Positions 1 through 7,357 of a stretch of DNA of 14,998 nt are shown here, in pieces. The stretch covers positions 1 to 14,998 of the forward strand of contig CALJUJ010000583.1 of NCBI GenBank assembly GCA_937975525.1. The letters run 5' to 3'. The translations under genes and the position numbers were made by a program. The notes under the pieces are model-generated. The model saw only the letters and a list, made by a program, of their open reading frames with translations, had not been told where the DNA came from and searched no databases. Numbering within the stretch: the first letter of the stretch is position 1; each line of letters starts with the position of its first letter. The DNA comes from an uncultured bacterium (GTDB lineage Bacteria > Desulfobacterota > Binatia > HRBIN30).

Positions 1-1029
1 CATGCTGGATTCGATCCCACCGCCGTCATCGGCGGTCGCTTGCTCGCCTTCGGCTGGAATGCTCAACTCGGCCGCAGCGACCTGATGGTGGCCGAGGCCG
101 ACGAGAGCGATGGCACCTTCCTGATGCTGTCGCCGACGATCGCCGTCGTCACCAACATCGAGCGCGAGCATCTCGAGCACTACGGCGACCTGGAGAAGAT
201 TCGTACGGCGTTCGTCGACTTCGTCCATCGGGTTCCGTTCTTCGGCCTCGCGGTGGTCTGCCTCGACGATCTCGTCGTTCGCGGCATGCTGTCTTCGTTG
301 CGCAAGCCGGTGGTCACCTACGGTACGAGCCCGGAGGCGGACTACGTCGTCGAATCGATCGAGGTCGACGGCATGGAGACCCGCTTGTCGGTGCGGCGCG
401 AGGGCGAGCCGCCGGTTCCCCTGGTGGTGCCGCTGCCGGGACGCCACCAGGCCTTGAACGCCGTGGCGGCCTTCGCGGTGGCACGCCACCTCGGGGCGAC
501 CGACGAGCAGATTCGCGATGCGCTGCGCTCCTTCGGCGGAATCCACCGGCGCTTCGAGGTCTGCGGCGAGGTCGATGGCGTGACCGTGGTGAGCGACTAT
601 GCGCACCATCCCACCGAGATTCGGGCGACGATCGGGGCGGCGCGCGAGGGCTTCGATCGCCGGATCCTGGTCGCCTTTCAGCCGCATCGGTTCACTCGCC
701 TGCGCGACTTGTTCGACGATTTTCTCGCGGCGTTCGATGCGGCCGACGAGCTCGTGTTGACCGACGTCTATCCAGCGGGCGAAGACCCGATCGAAGGGAT
801 TTCCGCCGAGGCGCTCTACCAGGCGCTACGTCGGCGCGGGCATCTCGACGTCGCCTACGCCGGTGCCGAGGACGACCTTCTCGCGGCGCTGGTGGAGCGC
901 GTTCGGCCCGGCGATCTGGTGCTCGTGCTCGGTGCAGGAGAGATCTATCGCCTCGCCCCGCGGCTCGTCGAAGACCTGCGGGCGCGCCCGCGGCCCGGCG
1001 TGCGTGCCGTGGAGGTCCGGGGAACATGA
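1..1029 (+). CDS. murC: UDP-N-acetylmuramate--L-alanine ligase MurC, 3' part (5' end outside window)
   Basis: This cytoplasmic Mur ligase adds L-alanine to UDP-MurNAc, using ATP, in the first step of peptidoglycan stem-peptide synthesis. The reading frame is open from base 1, so about 342 C-terminal residues are visible; family members are about 450-480 residues, so roughly 120 are missing, including the ATP P-loop. Visible family motifs are VIGGR near the start, VAEADESDGTF, NIEREHLEHYG (usually NIDxEHLDHYG), the C-terminal-domain DYAHHPTEI motif, and PHRFTRLRDL. The TTG at base 40 lies inside the conserved domain and is not the start. The TGA stop at 1027-1029 overlaps the murB ATG (ATGA), which suggests translational coupling. 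The frame is intact. Identification is firm. Confidence 0.96.
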   Translation, partial: HAGFDPTAVIGGRLLAFGWNAQLGRSDLMVAEADESDGTFLMLSPTIAVVTNIEREHLEHYGDLEKIRTAFVDFVHRVPFFGLAVVCLDDLVVRGMLSSLRKPVVTYGTSPEADYVVESIEVDGMETRLSVRREGEPPVPLVVPLPGRHQALNAVAAFAVARHLGATDEQIRDALRSFGGIHRRFEVCGEVDGVTVVSDYAHHPTEIRATIGAAREGFDRRILVAFQPHRFTRLRDLFDDFLAAFDAADELVLTDVYPAGEDPIEGISAEALYQALRRRGHLDVAYAGAEDDLLAALVERVRPGDLVLVLGAGEIYRLAPRLVEDLRARPRPGVRAVEVRGT

Positions 1030-1946
1030 GCGATTCCCTGCTGCAGGCGTTGCAGACGGAGCTCGGCCCGCGTGCCCGCGCCGACGAGCCCCTCAGTCGC
1101 CATACCTCGTTCCGCATCGGCGGCCCGGCAGACGTTTGGGTCGAGGTCGACGACGTCGCCGAGATCGGCCGGGTGGTGACGCTCGTCCGCGGCAGCGGCG
1201 TTCCGCTCTTCGTGCTCGGTGGTGGCACCAACGTGCTCGTCAGCGACCGCGGGGTGCGCGGCGTCGTCGTGCATCTCGGGCGGTCGTTCGCAACCGCGAG
1301 CTGGTGCGCAGGCGAGAACGAGACGAGGGTGCACTGCGGCGCGGCGATGCCGTTCAAGAAGCTGGTGCTCGAGTCGATCGACCGCGGACTCGCGGGGCTC
1401 GAGTTCGCCGAAGGTATCCCGGGGTGGGTCGGCGGAGGCCTGCTGATGAACGCAGGCGCCTTCGGCGGAGAGATCGCCGAGGTCGTGACCTACGTCGACG
1501 GTGTCGATGCGGAGGGGTCGAGCGTGCGCATCCCGCGCGACCAGCTGCGCTTCTCGTACCGGCACTTCGATCTGCCGCCGCATTTCATCGTGACGCACGT
1601 CGGTTTCCGGTTGGTCGGCGACGATCGCGAGGCGGTCCTGGCACGGCGTGCCGACGCCCGCCGCCGGCGCCTCGCGCGGCAGCCGCTGGGGCATCCGAAT
1701 GCGGGCTCGGTGTTCAAGAATCCGCCCGGAGCGTACGCCGGGCGGCTGATCGAATCGGTCGGCCTCAAGGGGCGGCGCATCGGCAACGCACAGATCTCGC
1801 CGGCGCACGCGAATTTCATCGTCAACCTCGGCGGTGCGACGGCCGCCGACGTGCGTGCACTGATGGACGAAGCGGTCGAAGCGGTCGCGGCGGCGCGTGG
1901 GGCGCGCCTGGACGCGGAGATCAAGCTCGTGGGGGACTGGGGATGA
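1026..1946 (+). CDS. murB: UDP-N-acetylenolpyruvoylglucosamine reductase MurB (type II)
   Basis: MurB is a cytoplasmic FAD enzyme that reduces UDP-GlcNAc-enolpyruvate to UDP-MurNAc with NADPH, the committed step of peptidoglycan precursor synthesis. The protein has 306 residues, normal for the family. The FAD-binding part shows HTSFRIGGPAD (residues 26-36) and LGGGTNVLVSD (64-74). The MNAGAFGGE motif is at 141-149. Catalytic candidates are R179 in the FSYRHF motif, S228 in GSVFKNP, and E298 in DAEIKLVG. Absence of the extra Tyr-loop domain places it in the short type II (S. aureus-like) group. The usual IPGTVGGA motif reads IPGWVGGG here, a small variation. Start ATG 1026 overlaps the murC stop; a GGAGG lies 10 bases upstream. 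The stop overlaps the ftsQ start. Confidence 0.96.
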   Translation: MSDSLLQALQTELGPRARADEPLSRHTSFRIGGPADVWVEVDDVAEIGRVVTLVRGSGVPLFVLGGGTNVLVSDRGVRGVVVHLGRSFATASWCAGENETRVHCGAAMPFKKLVLESIDRGLAGLEFAEGIPGWVGGGLLMNAGAFGGEIAEVVTYVDGVDAEGSSVRIPRDQLRFSYRHFDLPPHFIVTHVGFRLVGDDREAVLARRADARRRRLARQPLGHPNAGSVFKNPPGAYAGRLIESVGLKGRRIGNAQISPAHANFIVNLGGATAADVRALMDEAVEAVAAARGARLDAEIKLVGDWG

Positions 1947-2830
1947 AACGCGAGAACCGGCGCCGGCGCTCCGTCCCGCAGCGTAGTCGGCGGATCGCCA
2001 TTCCGTGGCCGGCGGTCGTCGCGGCAGGGCGGCGCACGGCGCCGGTCGTCGCCGCTTCGCTGGCCTTCGCCCTGTTGCTCGTCGTCGTCGTCCCGCGGGC
2101 CGCGCTGTGGGTCATCGACCACTCCTATTTCGCCGTCGACGGGATCGAGTTCGCGACCGAGCGGCCCGGCAGCCGGGCACGCCTGGAGCTCGGCCTGCCG
2201 CGTGTTTCGCCCGAGGAGCTCGAAGCCTGGGCTGGCATTGCCCCTGGGCTTTCCCTGTTCCGCATCGAGCCGCACCTGCTCGAGCGACGCTTGCGGGAGC
2301 ACCCGTGGATCCGGCGCGCCCGCGTCACCCGCGATCCGCCGCGCCGCGTCGTCGTCGACGTGCGCGAGCACAAGCCGCTGGCGATCGTTCAGCTCGACGA
2401 GCTCTACTACGTCGACCGACGCGGTGAAGTGATGGCGCGACTCGGGCCCAGCGACTCGCGCGATCTGCCGATCATCACCGGTCTCGCCGGCGGACACGGA
2501 CGCACCGCGCCGGAGATCGCCCTGCCGCGCGTCACGTGGTTGTTGCGGCGCGGACGCGCCGCGCGCGTGCTCGGTCCGATCTCCGAAGTCCACTTCGATG
2601 CGGAGCACGGCATGACGATGTTCCCCGTCGATCTCAAGATCTCCTTCGATCTCGGGTGGCGCGACTGGCGCATCCGTCTCGCCCGCGCCGAGCGGGTCCT
2701 GGCTTCCTGGCGGGGGCGCGAAAAGCGTCTGGAGTCGATCGACCTGACGCGCGGCGACAGCGTCATCGTGCGGGTCCGGGAGCAGACGGTACCCGCGAAC
2801 GGCGACGGCGCTCGGAGGACGCGAGTCTGA
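1943..2830 (+). CDS. ftsQ: Cell division protein FtsQ
   Basis: FtsQ is a bitopic inner-membrane divisome protein; in characterised bacteria it forms the FtsQLB complex that links early ring components to septal peptidoglycan synthesis. The 295-residue product has a strongly basic cytoplasmic N-terminus (residues 1-31), one membrane segment at about 33-57, then a POTRA region from about 61 to 140. The POTRA region contains PGLSLFRIE, HPWIRRARVTRDPPRRVVVDVREHKPLA, and is followed by the FtsQ beta domain. The POTRA seems to carry an insert of about 16 residues after its first strand. ATG 1943 was chosen because it overlaps the murB stop (ATGA) and follows GGGGGA by 6 bases; the frame stays open far upstream only because it shadows murB. 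A perfect inverted repeat spans the stop codon. Confidence 0.93.
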   Translation: MKRENRRRRSVPQRSRRIAIPWPAVVAAGRRTAPVVAASLAFALLLVVVVPRAALWVIDHSYFAVDGIEFATERPGSRARLELGLPRVSPEELEAWAGIAPGLSLFRIEPHLLERRLREHPWIRRARVTRDPPRRVVVDVREHKPLAIVQLDELYYVDRRGEVMARLGPSDSRDLPIITGLAGGHGRTAPEIALPRVTWLLRRGRAARVLGPISEVHFDAEHGMTMFPVDLKISFDLGWRDWRIRLARAERVLASWRGREKRLESIDLTRGDSVIVRVREQTVPANGDGARRTRV

Positions 2831-2845
2831 GCCGCGCGGCGGCTC
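2829..2845 (+). promoter_or_regulatory. Short hairpin across the ftsQ stop, just upstream of the ftsA ribosome binding site
   Basis: A perfect 7-bp stem (GAGCCGC / GCGGCTC) with a 3-base GCG loop begins inside the ftsQ TGA and ends one base before the ftsA ribosome binding site GAGGG (2847-2851). There is no T-run, so a classical terminator is unlikely. A role in setting the ftsQ:ftsA translation ratio or in message stability is inference. In such GC-rich DNA a stem like this may also arise by chance. Confidence 0.35.
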
Positions 2846-2857
2846 CGAGGGCGAATC

Positions 2858-4102
2858 ATGGGCACCAAGCCGGAGTTCCTCGTCGGCCTCGACATCGGCA
2901 CCTCGCGGATCGCCGCCGTGGTGGCCGAGCGGCGCGACTCGGGACCGGCGATCATCGGTGTCGGCACGGCGCCGAGCGAAGGCGTGCGTCGCGGCGTGGT
3001 CGTCAACATCGATGCTACGGCGCAAGGCATCGAGGAGGCCTTGCGCGAGGCCGAGTTGGCAGCGGGCGTGGAGATCCACAACGTTTGCACCGACGTGAGC
3101 GGCGAGCACGTGCGCGGCCTGAACAGCCACGGAGTCGTCGCCGTCCGCGGTCCCGAGGTCGTCGACGACGACGTCGACCGCGTTCTCGAGACGGCTCGAG
3201 CCATCGCGCTGCCCGCCGAGTTGGAGATCCTCCATGCGTTGCCGCAGGAGTACGTCGTCGACGGCGCGGGGGGGATTCGCAGTCCCCTCGGCATGGCGGC
3301 GGTTCGCCTCGAGGCGCACGTCCACGTGATCACCGCGGCGACCCAGGCGGCGCACAGCGTTCTGCGTTGTTGCGAGCGACTGGGTCTGCACGTCGCCGAC
3401 CTCGTGCTGGCGCCGCTGGCGGCGGCCGAAGCGGTGCTCGATCCCGAGGAGAAGGACGCCGGCGTCGCGGTGATCGACCTCGGCGCCGGTACGACCGACG
3501 TGATCGTCTTTCACGCCGGGGCCGTTCACCATTCCGCCGTACTGCCGATCGGCGGCAACCACGTGACCAGTGACGTCGCTGCGGGGTTGCGGGCGCCTTT
3601 TCGCGATGCCGAGTTGCTCAAGCAGCGCCACGGCGTCGTGGTCGCCGAAGTTGGCGGCGACGATGCGGTGGAGGTGGCGACGGCGGGGCCGCGCGGCGCC
3701 CGCCTGGTGCCGCAGCAGAAGCTGGCGCACATCGTCGAGGCGCGGGTGGAGGAGATCCTGTCGCTGGCGAGGCGCCAGATCGCGCGCTCCGGCCTGCTCG
3801 AGGACCTCGGCTGCGGCGTCGTCGTCACCGGCGGAACCGCGCACCTGCCGGGCCTGACGGCCCTCGGCGAGCGTGTGTTCCAGTGTCCGGTGCGGGTCGG
3901 CGCGCCGATTGGAATCGTCGACGAGGCGCCGGCGACGACGGCGGCCAGCGTCACCGATCCGAGTCTGTCTGCCGCGGTCGGATTGGTGCTCTACGCCGTC
4001 GATCCTCTCGATCCGTTTCTCGATCTGGGCAACGAGCGCGAAGGGGGCTGGCGACGCACCTGGTCGTCGGCGCTGAAGCGCTGGTGGAAGGCCGTTTCAT
4101 GA
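2858..4102 (+). CDS. ftsA: Cell division protein FtsA
   Basis: FtsA is an actin-like ATPase that tethers FtsZ filaments to the cytoplasmic membrane and recruits later divisome proteins. The 414-residue length is typical. The phosphate-1 motif is FLVGLDIGTSRIAAVV (residues 7-22), the 1C domain follows at about 80-160, the phosphate-2 motif is VIDLGAGTTDV (205-215), and the adenosine motif is VVVTGGTAHLPGL (321-333). The C-terminus (398-414), rich in Trp, Arg and Lys, looks like the usual membrane-binding amphipathic helix behind a short linker. ATG 2858 sits 6 bases after GAGGG. The gap to ftsQ is 27 bases and ftsA is probably in the same transcript. The gene is intact. The stop overlaps an ATG that opens a 24-codon reading frame, described separately. 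Confidence 0.96.
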   Translation: MGTKPEFLVGLDIGTSRIAAVVAERRDSGPAIIGVGTAPSEGVRRGVVVNIDATAQGIEEALREAELAAGVEIHNVCTDVSGEHVRGLNSHGVVAVRGPEVVDDDVDRVLETARAIALPAELEILHALPQEYVVDGAGGIRSPLGMAAVRLEAHVHVITAATQAAHSVLRCCERLGLHVADLVLAPLAAAEAVLDPEEKDAGVAVIDLGAGTTDVIVFHAGAVHHSAVLPIGGNHVTSDVAAGLRAPFRDAELLKQRHGVVVAEVGGDDAVEVATAGPRGARLVPQQKLAHIVEARVEEILSLARRQIARSGLLEDLGCGVVVTGGTAHLPGLTALGERVFQCPVRVGAPIGIVDEAPATTAASVTDPSLSAAVGLVLYAVDPLDPFLDLGNEREGGWRRTWSSALKRWWKAVS

Positions 4103-4173
4103 GTGAAATCGGGGCGAGTCGAGTTGAAAACCGACGGCGAAACGTCTTACTCTCGCCGCACGAGGGAGTGTGA
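4099..4173 (+). CDS. Possible 24-residue ORF overlapping the ftsA stop (unproven)
   Basis: An ATG overlaps the ftsA stop codon as ATGA and is preceded by GGAAGG with 7 bases of spacing, the same arrangement that joins the real genes of this cluster. The frame encodes 24 residues (starting MSEIGASRVE, then several Arg) and stops at 4171-4173, upstream of ftsZ. I recognise no family. It has no membrane segment. It overlaps the possible ftsZ promoter, so it could be chance, a leader peptide, or a coupling device that carries ribosomes past the ftsA stop. Conservation in relatives would decide. Confidence 0.2.
   Translation: MSEIGASRVENRRRNVLLSPHEGV
4124..4151 (+). promoter_or_regulatory. Candidate promoter for ftsZ
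   Basis: In the 137-base gap before ftsZ, TTGAAA (4124-4129, five of six bases of a sigma-70 -35 box) is followed after 16 bases by CTTACT (4146-4151), a poor -10 match. The region is visibly richer in A and T than its surroundings. A start near 4158 would give a leader of about 80 bases. ftsZ commonly has its own promoters in addition to read-through from upstream. The -10 half is weak, so this is only a candidate. Confidence 0.3.
4135..4158. repeat. Inverted repeat in the ftsA-ftsZ gap
   Basis: CGGCGA (4135-4140) and TCGCCG (4153-4158) are perfect inverted copies separated by 12 bases. The interval contains the candidate -10 of the ftsZ promoter, so the dyad could be an operator. A leader hairpin is the other option. 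Six-base arms are short and chance is possible. Confidence 0.3.
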
Positions 4174-4227
4174 TCTGGGGCCATCGACAAAGCGGAGACT
4201 GCGGCGGTCGGGACGAGCGATTCGCCG

Positions 4228-4233
4228 AGGAGG
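4228..4233 (+). promoter_or_regulatory. Strong ribosome binding site of ftsZ
   Basis: AGGAGG, followed by GG, lies 6 bases before the ATG at 4240. It is the best Shine-Dalgarno match among the dcw genes here and fits the need for FtsZ in much larger amounts than FtsQ or FtsA. It also fixes the ftsZ start. Confidence 0.85.
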
Positions 4234-4239
4234 GGTTGC

Positions 4240-5556
4240 ATGATTGAGCTGGTTGGGCAGAGCGAAGCTTTGGGTGCACGCATCAAGGTGATCGGTATCG
4301 GCGGAGGCGGTGGCAACGCGGTCAACACGATGATCTCCGCCGGTCTTTCGGGGGTGGATTTCCTCGCCGCGAACACCGATCTCCAAGCTCTCAACGCCAA
4401 CCTGTCGGCGAACAAGATTCAACTCGGCAAGCAACTGACCCAGGGGCTCGGCGCTGGAGCGAATCCGGAGATCGGCCGCGAGGCGGCACTCGAAGACGTG
4501 CAGCTGCTGCGTGAGTACCTCACCGGCGCCGACATGGTCTTCGTGACCGCCGGCATGGGTGGGGGTACGGGAACCGGCGGTGCGCCGGTGATCGCCCGCA
4601 TCGCGCGCGAGCTCGGCGCGCTCACCGTCGGCGTCGTCACCAAGCCGTTCAACTTCGAAGGCAAGAAGCGGATGCGCCAAGCCGACGAGGGCATCCAGTC
4701 TCTCAAGGAAGCGGTGGATACGCTGATCACGATTCCGAATCAGCGCTTGCTGGCGGTGTCCGGCCGCGACAGCTCGTTGCTCGAGACCTTCAAGAAGGCC
4801 GACGACATTCTCCTCTACGCCGTCCGCGGCATCTCCGACCTCATCACCGTGCACGGCTTGATCAACCTCGACTTCGCCGACGTGCGTACGATCATGGCCG
4901 AGATGGGCCTGGCGATGATGGGCGCCGGCGTCGCGAGCGGCGAGAACCGCGCCGTCGAAGCAGCGCAGAAGGCGATTTCCAGCCCGTTGCTCAACGATAT
5001 CTCCATCCAGGGTGCGCGCGGCGTGTTGATCAACATCACCGGTGGTCATGATCTCTCGCTCCACGAAGTCGACGAGGCCGCGAGCCTGATCCAGGGTGAA
5101 GCCGACGAGGACGCCAACATCATCTTCGGCGCGGTCATCGACGACTCGATCAGCAACGAGATCCGCATCACCGTCATCGCCACCGGCTTCGCCGACGAAG
5201 TGATGCAACAGATTCGGCCCGCGGCACCGGCGTCCAACCGGACGCCGCCGACGCCGGCCCCGCGCCGCGAATCGGAACGGCCAGCGCCGCCCGCGCCGAG
5301 TGTGGCGCCGCGCCTGGCGGCCGACTCCCGACCGTCGGCCCTCGACCGCATTCCGCGCGACTGCGACAACCCACGCCCCGTCGTGCGCCTCGGTACGATC
5401 GTCGACAACGGGCAGGAGCCGACGCTGACGAAGACCTTCCCGACCGAAACGACGACGCCGACCGAGCCCGCCGGCGGCGGCGAAGAGTTCACGCTCTCGG
5501 AGGAAGCGGAGGACGCCTACGAGATCCCCGCCTTCCTCCGTAAATCGGCGGGCTGA
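4240..5556 (+). CDS. ftsZ: Cell division protein FtsZ
   Basis: FtsZ is the tubulin-like GTPase that polymerises into the cytokinetic ring at mid-cell. The 438-residue product has the GTP-binding start KVIGIGGGGGNAVN (residues 16-29), the tubulin signature GGGTGTG (107-113), and the T7 synergy loop NLDFADV (209-215) that completes the GTPase site of the neighbouring subunit. A Pro/Ala/Arg-rich variable linker of about 100 residues (roughly 323-425) follows. It ends in the conserved C-terminal peptide YEIPAFLRK (427-435), the docking site for FtsA and other partners. The partner FtsA gene lies 137 bases upstream. No defects are visible. The next gene starts in the same frame 15 bases after the stop. 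Confidence 0.98.
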   Translation: MIELVGQSEALGARIKVIGIGGGGGNAVNTMISAGLSGVDFLAANTDLQALNANLSANKIQLGKQLTQGLGAGANPEIGREAALEDVQLLREYLTGADMVFVTAGMGGGTGTGGAPVIARIARELGALTVGVVTKPFNFEGKKRMRQADEGIQSLKEAVDTLITIPNQRLLAVSGRDSSLLETFKKADDILLYAVRGISDLITVHGLINLDFADVRTIMAEMGLAMMGAGVASGENRAVEAAQKAISSPLLNDISIQGARGVLINITGGHDLSLHEVDEAASLIQGEADEDANIIFGAVIDDSISNEIRITVIATGFADEVMQQIRPAAPASNRTPPTPAPRRESERPAPPAPSVAPRLAADSRPSALDRIPRDCDNPRPVVRLGTIVDNGQEPTLTKTFPTETTTPTEPAGGGEEFTLSEEAEDAYEIPAFLRKSAG

Positions 5557-5571
5557 CGCCGGCGATCCGAC

Positions 5572-7338
5572 TTGCCGACCTGGGCTGACGAACGCGCCGA
5601 GCGCGACCGCCGCGAAGGCGAGGTCGTACTCTTCGACAAGAAGGGCGCCGCCGGGACCCGGGTCTGCCTCGTCTACCCCCACCGCTACGCGCTGGCGATG
5701 GGCAACCTCGGCTACCAGGCGGTCTACCGGATCTTCGACTCCCACCCCGGTTTCGTCTGCGAGCGCGCGATGCTGCCCGACGACGGTGGCGGCAGCATGG
5801 CGCCGGGCACCTTGCGGTCGCTCGAGTCACGTACGCCCGTCAGTGAGTTCGACCTGATCGCCTTCTCGATCTCGTTCGAAACCGACTATTGGCACGTGGT
5901 CCGCCTGCTGCGGTTGATCGGCATCGAGCCGCTGGCGCGAACCCGCCGCGGCAACGCTCCGCCGGTGGTGGCGGGTGGCCCGGCGGTGTTTCTCAACCCC
6001 GAGCCGATCGCGCCGTTCGTCGACCTCTTCCTCATCGGCGAGGCAGAGGAGATGCTGCCCGAGTTCCTCGATCTGTTCTCGACCACGCGCGCGTCGCCGA
6101 GCCATGCGGCCACGACCTTTTGCGATGCGCTGGTGAGCCGCTGCGCCGCCGAGCTAGCCGGAGCGTACGCGCCCGAGTTGCATCAGCCCGAGTTCGCCGG
6201 AGCGCACACCCGTGCGGTCGACCACCTCGGGCCAGGACCCGAGATCGTCGAGCGTCGCCTCGTCTGGGACCTCAATGCCTTCGATACGTCGACGCGCGTG
6301 CTCAGCGACGAAGCGGTTTTCGGCGACATGATGCTGGTCGAGGCGAGTCGCGGATGCCAGTGGGGGTGCCGCTTCTGCGCAGCCGGGTACATGTATCGGC
6401 CGATCCGTACACGCGGCGTCGAGCAGCTCGAAACCGCCGTGCGCGCCGGGCTCGAGCAGCGCCGCACGATCGGCCTCGTCGGGGCCGAGATGGGCAGCGT
6501 CCCTGGCGTCGATCGGCTCTCGCAGATCGCCGCCGACGCCGGAGGCCGCCTCTCGCCGTCGTCGTTGAAGGCCGACTGCGTGACGCCGACCCTCGCAGCG
6601 GCGCTGTCGCAAGGGGGCAACCGCAGCGCCACCGTGGCGCCGGAGGCCGGCTCCGAGCGCATGCGTCGCGTCATCAACAAGAACCTGTCGGAGCACGACA
6701 TCCTGCGGGCCGCCGACTTGCTCGTCGGCGGCGGCGTCGAGGACCTCAAGCTCTATTTCATGATCGGCCTGCCGACCGAAGAGGACGAGGACGTCGATGC
6801 CATCGCCGAGCTGACGTCGCGAGTGCGCGAGCGGGTGGGCGCCGGCGCCCGGGGCCGATCGCGCATCGGGCGCACGACCGTCTCGGTCAATCCGTTCGTC
6901 CCGAAGCCGTGGACGCCGTTTCAGTGGGATCCGATGGAGACGACGGCGGTCCTCAAGCGGAAGTTCGCTCGCCTCCGTCGAGCCCTCGGGCGGGTGCCCA
7001 ACGTGAAGGTCGACACCGAGTCCCCGCGCGAAGGCTACTTCCAGACGCTACTGTCGCGCGGCGACCGCCGCATGGCCGCGTTTCTGGTCGCGGTCGACGC
7101 GGCCGACGGCGATTGGTGGTCGGTCATTCGCGCGTGGCAGCGCGACGGGCTTGCGGAGTTGCCGAGCCCCGACGCCTACGTGCACCGCACGTACGCTGCG
7201 GACGAGATCCTGCCCTGGGACTTCATCGACCACCGCATCCACAAGGGATACCTGTGGAGCGAGCGCCGCAAGGCGCTCGCGGCACGACAGACGCCGCCGT
7301 GCGACACGACGACGTGTCACTCGTGCGCGGCCTGCTGA
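5572..7338 (+). CDS. Radical SAM protein, B12-binding TIGR03960-like family, stand-alone form
   Basis: The 588-residue protein has an N-terminal part resembling a B12-binding fold (about residues 28-170, with PVVAGGPAVFLNPEPI and the LIGEAEE motif). A radical SAM domain follows, whose cluster motif is C262-x3-C266-x2-C269 in SRGCQWGCRFCAAGYMYRP. The tail carries C577-x4-C582-x2-C585-x2-C588, which may hold a second cluster. This layout matches the TIGR03960 family, whose reaction I cannot name. In many bacteria such proteins are fused or adjacent to a DUF2344 (TIGR03936) domain; none is present here. The TTG at 5572 is the only start in frame between the ftsZ stop and the conserved region; the first ATG (5698) would cut into the domain. 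No clear ribosome binding site is seen, so it probably depends on ftsZ translation. Family assignment is confident; function is unknown. Confidence 0.88.
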   Translation: MPTWADERAERDRREGEVVLFDKKGAAGTRVCLVYPHRYALAMGNLGYQAVYRIFDSHPGFVCERAMLPDDGGGSMAPGTLRSLESRTPVSEFDLIAFSISFETDYWHVVRLLRLIGIEPLARTRRGNAPPVVAGGPAVFLNPEPIAPFVDLFLIGEAEEMLPEFLDLFSTTRASPSHAATTFCDALVSRCAAELAGAYAPELHQPEFAGAHTRAVDHLGPGPEIVERRLVWDLNAFDTSTRVLSDEAVFGDMMLVEASRGCQWGCRFCAAGYMYRPIRTRGVEQLETAVRAGLEQRRTIGLVGAEMGSVPGVDRLSQIAADAGGRLSPSSLKADCVTPTLAAALSQGGNRSATVAPEAGSERMRRVINKNLSEHDILRAADLLVGGGVEDLKLYFMIGLPTEEDEDVDAIAELTSRVRERVGAGARGRSRIGRTTVSVNPFVPKPWTPFQWDPMETTAVLKRKFARLRRALGRVPNVKVDTESPREGYFQTLLSRGDRRMAAFLVAVDAADGDWWSVIRAWQRDGLAELPSPDAYVHRTYAADEILPWDFIDHRIHKGYLWSERRKALAARQTPPCDTTTCHSCAAC

Positions 7339-7357
7339 CCTGGCGGCTAGGTGCACG

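Noticed and set aside
2074..2097. Run of GTC/CGT triplets in ftsQ
   Set aside because: It encodes the hydrophobic Leu/Val membrane segment and is explained by codon bias, not by a microsatellite.
1490..3844. Very long open frame on the minus strand opposite murB, ftsQ and ftsA
   Set aside because: It is antisense to three well-identified genes, has no recognisable domain, and is rich in Arg, Asp and Gly as expected from a shadow frame in GC-rich coding DNA.
4147..5745. 532-codon minus-strand frame opposite ftsZ
   Set aside because: Antisense to ftsZ, of low-complexity composition, and without a plausible ribosome binding site or family motif.
7151..7357. Upstream extension of the nth frame
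   Set aside because: It overlaps the radical SAM C-terminus in another frame and encodes unconserved Arg/Thr/Ser-rich sequence.
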